This document shows, one piece after another, positions 34,770 to 41,603 of a stretch of 55,207 bases of DNA; position 1 is the stretch's first letter; every line of letters starts with the position of its first letter. Below the pieces are notes generated by a model, which had not been told where the DNA came from, made no database searches, and worked only from the letters and a program-made list of their open reading frames with translations. The stretch is taken from positions 1-55,207 of the forward strand of contig NZ_LWCU01000019.1 in assembly GCF_001650405.1 (NCBI RefSeq), written 5' to 3'. Source of the stretch: Microbacterium sp. H83 (GTDB lineage Bacteria > Actinomycetota > Actinomycetes > Actinomycetales > Microbacteriaceae). The position numbers and the translations under genes were made by a program.

Positions 34770-35351
34770 TCATCGCCCATCCCCTCCTCGGGCCTGTTGC
34801 AGCAGCCGTTCGACGCCGCTGACCGCATGCGCGGGTGTACGGGCGGGCAGCGGCGTCGAACGCTGCGGGGTCACCGGCTGCGCCGCAACGGGTGCTGCCG
34901 GTTCGGGTGCTGTGGTGATGTCCTCGTTGAGGGCGAGCGTGGCCGTGACAGGCTCGGCGATCGTGGTCTTGCCTCCCGCGAAGTGCGGTGGGCGGACCCG
35001 CATGGTGGTCCCGCGGTACCGGCCCGCAGCGGGGCGTGTCATCGCGGCGAGGCCGCTGCTGATCACGCTGAGCATGTTCCGGCGCGTGGCGGGGATCCGT
35101 CCGGCTCCCCATGCTGCAGCCCAGGACACGGCGGCAGCGAGGGGGATGTCGACGATCGGAGAGCCAGTCCCCCACACTCGCTGCGTCAGAAGCGCGCCGA
35201 CCAGGACGATCGCGAGGACCACTCCCTGGGTCAGCGTGTAGGGGCCCCCGGGGATCTTCGTGCCGTCGTGGAGACGGCCGATGAACTTCGGGAACCGGCG
35301 GCTGCGCGTGTAGAACCGCGCAACCTCTCTCTCTTCGTCGTGCTCGGCCAC
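34770..35351 (-). CDS. TcpE-like conjugation membrane protein
   Basis: 193 residues, GTG start with AAGGGG upstream. RRFPKFIGRLHDGTKIPGGPYTLTQ followed by two hydrophobic segments is the TcpE pattern. The C terminus is a Pro/Thr-rich cytoplasmic tail. Between the small TcpD/VirB2-like gene and virB4, as in Gram-positive tcp-type loci. Confidence 0.82.
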   Translation of the reverse strand: MAEHDEEREVARFYTRSRRFPKFIGRLHDGTKIPGGPYTLTQGVVLAIVLVGALLTQRVWGTGSPIVDIPLAAAVSWAAAWGAGRIPATRRNMLSVISSGLAAMTRPAAGRYRGTTMRVRPPHFAGGKTTIAEPVTATLALNEDITTAPEPAAPVAAQPVTPQRSTPLPARTPAHAVSGVERLLQQARGGDGR

Positions 35352-35360
35352 AGCTGCCCC

Positions 35361-35687
35361 TTAAGCGCTCAGCCGATAGACCGCGTCGCCGGTCGCGGTG
35401 ATGCTCTCGTCGAGCACCAGCACATCCGGCGCTGCGATCTGGTGAACGGTTGTACCCAGGGCGTTGACGGTCTCACCCTGGATGAGGGTCATGACCCATT
35501 CGCCGCCGCCGAGAGCGAGGAACATCGCGAACCCGCACAGCAGGCCGGTGATGATCGTCGTCGCCACGGCGAACTTCACCTTGGCGGCGACGACGAAGAA
35601 CACGATCGCGGCCACCAGGACGACGAGGCCTCGGAAGGCGGTCGTGCCGTCAGCGACGATCCCGTTGATCCAGTCGAAGAATCCCAT
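35361..35687 (-). CDS. Small membrane protein, VirB2/TcpD-like
   Basis: 108 residues with AAAGGA before the ATG. Two hydrophobic helices (LVVLVAAIVFFVVAA and FAVATTIITGLLCGFAMFLA) and a periplasm-type C-terminal tail. Size and place fit the small channel subunits of conjugation systems, but sequence alone does not prove it. Confidence 0.68.
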   Translation of the reverse strand: MGFFDWINGIVADGTTAFRGLVVLVAAIVFFVVAAKVKFAVATTIITGLLCGFAMFLALGGGEWVMTLIQGETVNALGTTVHQIAAPDVLVLDESITATGDAVYRLSA

Positions 35688-35705
35688 GAGGGGGCTTTCC
35701 TTTCG

Positions 35706-36704
35706 TTACTTGCCGGAGCCGGTAGGCGTCGGCGTGGGGGTGGGTGTGGCCGACCTCTCGGAGGCCGCTTGCGGTGCAAGATCAATGGCGCTGACTTCCC
35801 AGCGGGAGGCGCGCGCGGTGAGGGTGAGCGAGTACGTCGACGTCAGCTGCTGCTCGAGGGGACTCATCAGGGTCGTGGTGGCGAGCACCTTCACGGTCGA
35901 CCCATCGGAGGGAACGTCCTCGGGCATCACGTCTGAGCGGAGCTCCTCGACGCTTACGTTGACGTAGGGCGCCGGCGTGACGGCCGTGAAGTCCGTACCA
36001 GGTGCGCTGTAACGGGAGAGATCCCCGGATCCTGCCAGGTACGCCCCAAGGAACGCGCTCACCGTCTCCGCCGCGGGATCCGACGAGCTGATCGACTGGT
36101 TGTAGACCAGAGCAGTCGTGGACCCCTGCAGAGGAGCGGCGACCTGCGCCGGCAGCCCCACAGCCCGCAGAGCGTCGCTGCCGACCGCGATCGCAACCTG
36201 GTAGTAGCGACGTGGCCACGCCGTGGTGCTCCCGTCCGACGAGTCGCTCACGGCGAGCTCCTTGACGTTGGCGGCGACGACGACGTTGACGAAGCTCGTC
36301 CCCTCGACGGGGGTGATGGATGCGATACCGAGGTCGCGGTACTCCCACGGCTGGTCCGACATCTGCCGCAGTGATCCGAGGTCGACGTAGGTTCCCAGGT
36401 CGCCCGGCTCGCTCTTCGTCGCGCCGAGCCAAGAGCCCACGAAGCCGAGCGCGTAGTCGCCGGCAGCCTGCTGCTGTGCATCGAGCCCGGCGACCTGCGC
36501 CTGCGTCGACGCGGCCACCACGGCAGGAGGGCGGGTCGCTGCAGCGAACAGCGCCACCGGGCCGCAGGCGATCGCCACGAATAGCGCAGCCGTCAGCACT
36601 CGACCACCCATCTGCCGGCCATGCGTCCAGCTGCTGCCCTTGGCCTCGGGAACCCGCTTCTGCTTCGCCTCCTTCGGCGTCTTCTCACGCTTCTCACGAA
36701 CCAT
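35706..36704 (-). CDS. TcpC/VirB8-like conjugation protein
   Basis: 332 residues, ATG at 36704 overlapping the previous stop (TGATG). Basic cytoplasmic start, one membrane helix (about 34-54), then two NTF2-like extracytoplasmic repeats, the second containing YSAPGTDFTAVTPAPYVNVSVE. This is the TcpC (VirB8-type) layout, an essential assembly factor at the channel base. C-terminal Pro-Thr repeat. Confidence 0.85.
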   Translation of the reverse strand: MVREKREKTPKEAKQKRVPEAKGSSWTHGRQMGGRVLTAALFVAIACGPVALFAAATRPPAVVAASTQAQVAGLDAQQQAAGDYALGFVGSWLGATKSEPGDLGTYVDLGSLRQMSDQPWEYRDLGIASITPVEGTSFVNVVVAANVKELAVSDSSDGSTTAWPRRYYQVAIAVGSDALRAVGLPAQVAAPLQGSTTALVYNQSISSSDPAAETVSAFLGAYLAGSGDLSRYSAPGTDFTAVTPAPYVNVSVEELRSDVMPEDVPSDGSTVKVLATTTLMSPLEQQLTSTYSLTLTARASRWEVSAIDLAPQAASERSATPTPTPTPTGSGK

Positions 36705-36931
36705 CACGCACCCCCTCTCGGCTGCAGCTGCGCAACCCGCAACGCTGCGGGCACGGCATCACGCAACTCCTCGACAGCAGCGATCACGCGGCCGTGGGTA
36801 GACGGGTCGAAGGGACGATCAAGCGTCCCCGCCACCGCCTCCTCGAAGCCCTGCCGAGCGCGGATGGCGCGTGCCGCATCCGGCTTGAACCCTTCCCACA
36901 TCGCGTCGTCCGCGGTGCTGCTCTCGCTCAC
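36704..36931 (-). CDS. Small acidic helical protein, first gene of transfer operon
   Basis: 75 residues from a GTG with GGAAGGG 7 nt upstream. Soluble and helical (RAIRARQGFEEAVAGTL, AAVEELRDAVPAALRVAQL). Not recognised. Its place right after motif-2 copy G and overlap with tcpC make it part of the transfer operon; it could be a regulator or auxiliary factor. Confidence 0.65.
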   Translation of the reverse strand: MSESSTADDAMWEGFKPDAARAIRARQGFEEAVAGTLDRPFDPSTHGRVIAAVEELRDAVPAALRVAQLQPRGGA

Positions 36932-36984
36932 GTCTTGTCCCTTCCGAAGACCCTGTGTCCTCCACCCAGATCGGGGTGGCATAT

Positions 36985-37018
36985 GGGTATAGGCCCGACT
37001 TCGGGCCCTTCGCGGACA
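36985..37018 (-). promoter_or_regulatory. Motif-2 promoter-like element, copy G
   Basis: On the minus strand: TGTCCGCGAA (37018-37009), 13 bp, GGCCTATACCC (36995-36985). It stands alone upstream of the whole conjugation operon (36931 down to 28876), 54 bp before the first start codon. Confidence 0.72.
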
Positions 37019-37201
37019 TCGCAGGACGAAGAATTCTTGCGCGGATATTGCGGACGTACAGCAAGGCAAGGAAATGCTTGTGGCCTGGTGTTTTACCGGC
37101 TTTTCCAGACCTGGAACAGGAGGCCGCACACGGGTCGTCCTGAGAGGCGCCCACGGCCCCGCACGGTTTTCCAGGATCTGAACCAGGGGTGCTGAGGAAC
37201 G

Positions 37202-37237
37202 TGGCCCTTCGTCAACCGACGTCACGACGAAGGGCCA
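37202..37237 (+). promoter_or_regulatory. Hairpin burying the ribosome binding site of the sigma-like gene
   Basis: A 12-bp perfect stem (37202-37213 with 37226-37237) with a 12-nt loop. The only ribosome binding site before the ATG at 37244, GAAGGG (37229-37234), is inside the 3' arm. Translation should be low unless the hairpin is opened. A terminator reading is possible (TTTCTC follows) but would leave the next gene without a promoter or leader. Confidence 0.65.
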
Positions 37238-37243
37238 TTTCTC

Positions 37244-38008
37244 ATGACTGCTTGGGCGAAGACTTCACCTCTTGCCGATCAGCTGTTCGACGAGTGGAAC
37301 GCCATCCACTCGCACACCACCCACCACTTCGGGGAGCTCGGCGAGCTCACCGGCGACGAGGCCGTTGCCCTCATCCGCCACCCCCAGATGAACGACGAGC
37401 GAGACGCCGTCCTCATCGCCCTGCTCCGCCTCGAGCACGCCGGCGACACCTTCGCCGGCAGAGTGCTCCTCAAGTCGTTCATGCCTCTGGCACTGCGACT
37501 CCCCTCGAGCGTTTCGGCCATGCGGTCGATGTGGCACCACTCCCCCGCCGATGCACGCACCGCGACGATCGGCGTGCTCTGGGAAGTCATACACACCTAC
37601 CCGCTGAACCGCGTCAGCTCGGTCTCCGGCAACATCCGGCTCGAGACGATCAAGGCGCTGGGACGCGCCTATGGCAGCGAGGCGAGCGTCGACGCACTCG
37701 CCGTCGAGGACGAGGTCCTCGAGAAGATCGCCGGCGCCGACGAGACCGACGACGTCTTCCGCGATCTGGTCACGATCCTCACCTGGGCGATCGACGCGAA
37801 CGTGCTGCGCCGCGACGAGGTCCAGCTTCTCGCGCGCATCGAACTCGCAGAGGGCGACCCCGGTGCGGCCCGGGATGCCGCAGCCGACGAGCTGGGCGTC
37901 TCCCGCGAGACCCTCAACCGTCGCGTCTGCCGCATCCGCACGAAGCTCATGCGGGCCGTCTCCGGTGACCTCGAGGCAAAGGTCTCCTACGCACCCCGCC
38001 GTAGCTGA
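37244..38008 (+). CDS. Sigma-factor-like regulator with region 4-type helix-turn-helix
   Basis: 254 residues. The N-terminal half resembles sigma region 2: a run of helices with RDAVLIALLRLEHAGDTFAG, LLKSFMPLALRLP and EVIHTYPLNRVSSVSGNIRL. The C-terminal end, AAADELGVSRETLNRRVCRI followed by RTKLMRAV, is a region 4-like helix-turn-helix. Distant from ordinary sigma-70 proteins. It stands alone between the transfer operon (divergent) and the parA/pilus region, ends in a strong terminator, and has a masked ribosome binding site. Prime candidate to read the motif-2 promoters (inference). Confidence 0.68.
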   Translation: MTAWAKTSPLADQLFDEWNAIHSHTTHHFGELGELTGDEAVALIRHPQMNDERDAVLIALLRLEHAGDTFAGRVLLKSFMPLALRLPSSVSAMRSMWHHSPADARTATIGVLWEVIHTYPLNRVSSVSGNIRLETIKALGRAYGSEASVDALAVEDEVLEKIAGADETDDVFRDLVTILTWAIDANVLRRDEVQLLARIELAEGDPGAARDAAADELGVSRETLNRRVCRIRTKLMRAVSGDLEAKVSYAPRRS

Positions 38009-38056
38009 GCGCCACTCGCCTTAGCTACGCAACGCCACCCTCAGACTCCCCGAACT

Positions 38057-38091
38057 GACAGAGCCCCTGGATGGCCCCCAGGGGCTCTGTC
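38057..38091 (+). terminator. Intrinsic terminator after the sigma-like gene
   Basis: A 14-bp perfect stem (38057-38070 with 38078-38091), 7-nt loop, then CCCATTTA. Typical actinobacterial terminator with a short T stretch. Confidence 0.88.
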
Positions 38092-38326
38092 GCCCATTTA
38101 CGGCACCAGAGACTCGGATCCATGGTCAAAATCCTCTCAGCGGGCGCTACAGCGGCTCTCAGGGTGCATTCGATCCTGATGATCCCCGTCGCATCGCACT
38201 CACCCCGCTCGGGCCGGGCACTCGTAGCGGCCCGACGCTTCACCCACGCCACACCCGCAGCATGCACCCCGCTCCACTCTGGCGATAAGCTCGATGCACC
38301 GGCCGCAAGGCTCGTGCTCGAAGCAT

Positions 38327-38395
38327 GCAATAACCGGCGCAATACTCCGTGCAATATCCGTCGCCGCATGCTCGCGATATCTCCGCTGGTATTGC
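38327..38395 (+). repeat. 12-bp iteron-like direct repeats (GCAATAnnCCG)
   Basis: GCAATA starts at 38327, 38339 and 38351, exactly 12 bp apart, each followed by AACCG, CTCCG or TCCG. A related GCGATATCTCCG starts at 38374, near the phase of a fifth unit, and TATTGC, the reverse box, lies at 38390-38395. Confidence 0.62.
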
Positions 38396-38629
38396 GCTCC
38401 CGCTGCGCTAGTACATGGCCGTACTTCCGCTATATCTGCGCAACTCTTGCGCCTATACGAGTGCAACGTCGTGCGCTACCCCTTCGCATTATCAGCGCGT
38501 GCTGTGCGCAGTCTCATGCGCTTGATTGGCGGATGCGTAGCGCTGTTCTTGTGCTAGTAGCGCGCCGGTCGATCACCACACCTGTGCACGTTATAGCGGA
38601 ATTAGTGCGGACGACATGCGCATTAGTTG

Positions 38630-38660
38630 TTGCATATTGGCGTGAATGTCACGCTATACT
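38630..38660 (+). promoter_or_regulatory. Candidate parA promoter with motif-1 half-site
   Basis: TATACT (38655-38660) is a good -10 box. Upstream TTGCAT (38630-38635) gives a long 19-bp spacer. GTGAATGTCAC (38642-38652), 11 bp identical to the motif-1 palindrome, lies between them, not after the -10. The same regulator may act on the partition/pilus operon with a different geometry. Confidence 0.55.
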
Positions 38661-38771
38661 TGCGCCCATGTACCCGCTGATGTTGCACACGCATCGCGCA
38701 GCCCCTGCGCATAGCTCCCGTCCGCATAGCGCCGCTACAGCGGATGCACACTCCCGCGTCGGAGGCCTCTC

Positions 38772-39446
38772 GTGAGGATCATCGCCGTCGTCGGTCAGAA
38801 GGGCGGGGTCGGCAAGACCACCACCGCCATGAACCTCGCAGCGGCACTCGCCCGCGCAAACAACGTCATCGTCGTCGACGTCGATCCGCAGCAGTCAGCT
38901 GCGCGATGGGCGGAGCGAGCGGGGGACAACCTTCCCTTCGACTTCGCCGCAGACGTCGACCCCGACAACATCATCGGACTGCGCAACCTTGACGACTACG
39001 ACGTCGTCCTGATCGACACCCCCGGCAGTCACGAGAACACCGGTGTTCTCTCCGCCGTCCTGCGCGTCTCTGATTTCGTCGTGCTGCCGCTCGAGGCCGC
39101 GACCATGGCGATCGAGTCTGTCACCGACACCCTCGTCGAACACGTCCTACCGGCTGGCCTTGACTACCGGCTCCTGCTGAACAAAATCGACCGGCGCCGT
39201 GGGGGCCGGCGCCTCGAGGACTGGGAAGAGCTGCTCGACCGTGGGGAGTTCATCGACGGCGTCACCGGCCTGCCCCGGTTCAAGAACCACATCCGTCTGT
39301 CGGCCAGCGTCGAGGACGCGCCCTTCGACGGGAAAGTCGTCACGCAGTACACCGATACGCGAGCCAACCAGGCCGCGATCTTCGATTACAGCAGCGTCGC
39401 CTTCGAGCTGACGTCGCTGTGGGCCAACCAGAAGAAGGGCGCTTGA
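38772..39446 (+). CDS. parA: ParA-family partition ATPase
   Basis: 224 residues, GTG start with GGAGG 6 nt upstream. Deviant Walker A QKGGVGKTT (residues 9-17), VVDVDPQQSAARWA, and VLIDTPGSH (Walker A'/B region). Short ParA type Ib without an N-terminal DNA-binding domain, which usually pairs with a small ribbon-helix-helix partner, exactly what follows. Segregates the plasmid; could also place the pilus. Confidence 0.92.
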   Translation: MRIIAVVGQKGGVGKTTTAMNLAAALARANNVIVVDVDPQQSAARWAERAGDNLPFDFAADVDPDNIIGLRNLDDYDVVLIDTPGSHENTGVLSAVLRVSDFVVLPLEAATMAIESVTDTLVEHVLPAGLDYRLLLNKIDRRRGGRRLEDWEELLDRGEFIDGVTGLPRFKNHIRLSASVEDAPFDGKVVTQYTDTRANQAAIFDYSSVAFELTSLWANQKKGA

Positions 39447-39448
39447 TC

Positions 39449-40069
39449 ATGGCTCGTCAGGATCTCACCAAGCTCACCCGCAAGACGCCTGCGCCGACGC
39501 CGGCAGCCGACACCGCAGAGCTCGACGACACGGCACAGGGCAACGAAGCCCCCGAGCAGGCCACCGCTCCCGCAGCTGCTGTCTCGAGCGAGCCGAAGGC
39601 GCCGGCGCCGCGAAAGCGCGAAACGCAGCCTGTCGCCGACTCGACGCCGGGGGACTCCGATGCCGCAGCGGGGGAGTCCCGCGAAACGGCCAGCAAGGGC
39701 GTTCCCGTACACCTGCCCACCTCGCTCAACGACCGGCTGCAGGCCTACATGACGAAGACCCGCAAGAGCCACCAGACGGTGCTCCTCGACGCGCTCGAGG
39801 CGACCTACCACCAGCTGCCCGAGCTCATCGAGAAGGCGACCTCCGGTGACGCCGCCGAGGAACCGCAGGAGCGAGCATCCCTGTTCGCCCGACCCAGCCG
39901 ACCCGCGCCGGTGAGCTCAGGAGAACCCCGCATCAAGCACACCGTGCGGGTGAGCCCCACTAACCGCAAGGTCTTGGACTCCATCACCGCCGAGCTCAAG
40001 GCACCTTCCCGCAATCTCCTCATCATCACCGCCTACGAGGCATTCCTTCCGCCCATCAACGAGAGCTGA
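39449..40069 (+). CDS. Double ribbon-helix-helix protein, probable centromere-binding partner of ParA
   Basis: 206 residues from the ATG at 39449, 2 bp after parA, with AGAAGAAGGG upstream. A disordered Ala/Pro-rich first 90 residues, then two ribbon-helix-helix-like segments: GVPVHLPTSLNDRLQAYM (about 92-109) and IKHTVRVSPTNRKVLDSI (about 162-179). Small ParB proteins of this kind bind repeats upstream of parA and repress the operon. Two such domains in one chain is unusual. Confidence 0.72.
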   Translation: MARQDLTKLTRKTPAPTPAADTAELDDTAQGNEAPEQATAPAAAVSSEPKAPAPRKRETQPVADSTPGDSDAAAGESRETASKGVPVHLPTSLNDRLQAYMTKTRKSHQTVLLDALEATYHQLPELIEKATSGDAAEEPQERASLFARPSRPAPVSSGEPRIKHTVRVSPTNRKVLDSITAELKAPSRNLLIITAYEAFLPPINES

Positions 40070-40074
40070 GAACC

Positions 40075-40767
40075 ATGACCACCACCACCGACCGCAAGTC
40101 CAAGCGAACCCAGAAGGACACTGAGACGACCGAACAGCCCACCGCCCGACAGGCCGCAGTTCTGCGACCCACCCAGTCACGGCGCCGGCCTGTTCTCATC
40201 GCTCTCGGCGTCGCCCTGGCTCTACTCGGCGGCGTCGGAGTCTGGTGGGTCACCACGAACCTCACCCGCACCGTCAGCGTGATGGCGACCGACACCGACA
40301 TCGCCCGCGGCGAGACCATCACCACCGAGGACCTCACCACCATCCAGCTCGCTGGCGGGCAGCAGGTCGACGCGATCACCGCGGCCGACGCTGCAGACAT
40401 CGTCGGCACGACCGCGCTGGTCGACCTTCCCGCCGGCACGCTCATCACGTCCGCCAACACCGGCGACACCCTCCCCGTCCCTGAGGGATCATCCATCGTC
40501 GGAGTGACGCTCACCCAGGCGCAGATGCCCGGATACCAGCTCGCCGCCGGTGATAACGTCCGCATCGTGGAGACCCCGGTCACCCAGGGCGACCCGCCCG
40601 TCGAAACCCCGCAGAGCTTCGACGCCACGGTCTTCACCGCGACCTACGTCGCCGAGACCCAGGTGTGGGTTGTCGACCTCATCGTGCCTGACCGGGAAGC
40701 GCCTGACATCGCCGCACGCGCCGCCACCGGCCGCGTCGCGCTGATCATCGACTCGACGGGGGAGTAA
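40075..40767 (+). CDS. CpaB/RcpC-like SAF-domain pilus protein
   Basis: 230 residues. One membrane helix (about 39-60), then a SAF domain (DTDIARGETITTEDLTTIQL) that continues with PAGTLITSANTG. CpaB-type proteins stabilise or guide the Tad pilus at the cell envelope. Starts 5 bp after the ribbon-helix-helix gene, so partition and pilus genes share a transcript. Confidence 0.82.
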   Translation: MTTTTDRKSKRTQKDTETTEQPTARQAAVLRPTQSRRRPVLIALGVALALLGGVGVWWVTTNLTRTVSVMATDTDIARGETITTEDLTTIQLAGGQQVDAITAADAADIVGTTALVDLPAGTLITSANTGDTLPVPEGSSIVGVTLTQAQMPGYQLAAGDNVRIVETPVTQGDPPVETPQSFDATVFTATYVAETQVWVVDLIVPDREAPDIAARAATGRVALIIDSTGE

Positions 40768-40772
40768 CCCGC

Positions 40773-41603
40773 ATGGCGATCATCTTCCTTGCCAGCACAG
40801 CCGGCGCCCCAGGCGTGACCGCTGCTGCCTGCGCGCTCGCTCTCAACTGGCCCAAACCCGCCATCCTCGTCGAGGCGGACACCAGCAAGACCAGCAGCAT
40901 CATCCCGGGTGCACTGCGCGGCCAGGTGTACCACAGCACCGGTCTCACCGAAGCTGCCGTCGCCGACCAGTACGGCGCTCTCACGCCGGACAAGCTGTGG
41001 GAGCAGACCGTCGAGATCAGCGAGAACAAGGTGCTGATCCCCGGGTTCAAGAGCCTCCAAGGCGCCGCCGGAGCCGGAGCGCACTTCTGGCGATCGCTCG
41101 TCGACGCGCTGCGCCCCTACGAAGCCGCCGGCTACGACATCCTCATCGACGGCGGGCGCCTCCACACCAACGACGCCCGCCTTCCGCTGATCCGCGAAGC
41201 CGACAGCATCACCCTGTTCTCCGACCGCACGCTCCCCGCCGTGGCCAGCATCCTCTCCCACTGGCGCTCCCTCGACGACAACCACAACCCTGTCCCGGAG
41301 TGGCTGATGACAGCCCTCAACGACATCGGCCACAGCGGATATGTGGACCTCGCCCTCGTCGAACGCGCGACCACACAGGAGACCTGGCCGGTCAAGGAGG
41401 TCACCAAGCAGATCGGCATCAACCTCCTCGGCACCATCCCGTGGGATCCCCGAGGAGCTGCGATCTACGCCCTCGGAGCCCCCACGGCGCGCGGCGACCG
41501 CACCGCCTACGCACGAGCTATCGGCGCCCTGCTGCACAGCTACAGCGACGTGCTCAACACCCGTACCTACTCGACCGCCGACAACTGGGAGGCACAGTCA
41601 TGA
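40773..41603 (+). CDS. CpaE/TadZ-like ATPase homologue with degenerate P-loop
   Basis: 276 residues of ParA/MinD-like fold. Where active members have GGVGKT(T), it reads ASTAGAPGVTAAACALALNW, so the Walker A lysine is missing. ILIDGGRLHT matches the Walker B region and LLGTIPWDPRGA a later conserved strand. Probably a TadZ-type hub that positions the pilus, perhaps without hydrolysis. Overlaps cpaF (ATGA). Confidence 0.72.
   Translation: MAIIFLASTAGAPGVTAAACALALNWPKPAILVEADTSKTSSIIPGALRGQVYHSTGLTEAAVADQYGALTPDKLWEQTVEISENKVLIPGFKSLQGAAGAGAHFWRSLVDALRPYEAAGYDILIDGGRLHTNDARLPLIREADSITLFSDRTLPAVASILSHWRSLDDNHNPVPEWLMTALNDIGHSGYVDLALVERATTQETWPVKEVTKQIGINLLGTIPWDPRGAAIYALGAPTARGDRTAYARAIGALLHSYSDVLNTRTYSTADNWEAQS

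Larger units (their letters stand above)
38092..38771. other. Repeat-rich non-coding region, candidate centromere or origin
   Basis: 680 bp with no convincing gene, visibly lower in GC than its surroundings and studded with GCGC, GCAATA, GCGATA, GCTATA and GCGCTA words on both strands. It includes the 12-bp repeats at 38327-38385 and leads into parA. This is the usual position of a parS centromere and sometimes of the replication origin. Open frames here are spurious. Confidence 0.6.

Noticed and set aside
37202..37243. Hairpin before the sigma-like gene as a plain terminator
   Set aside because: Only a short TTTCTC follows, and the sole ribosome binding site of the next gene lies in its 3' arm, so translational masking explains it better; termination is not excluded.
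38452..38458. Possible eighth motif-2 copy (GCCTATAC upstream of parA)
   Set aside because: Only the -10-like block matches; the TGTCCGCGAA block is absent at the fixed distance.
38071..38775. 234-residue open frame across the region before parA
   Set aside because: It starts inside a terminator stem, covers the iteron-like repeats and parA promoter, and has an unnatural composition. Treated as non-coding.
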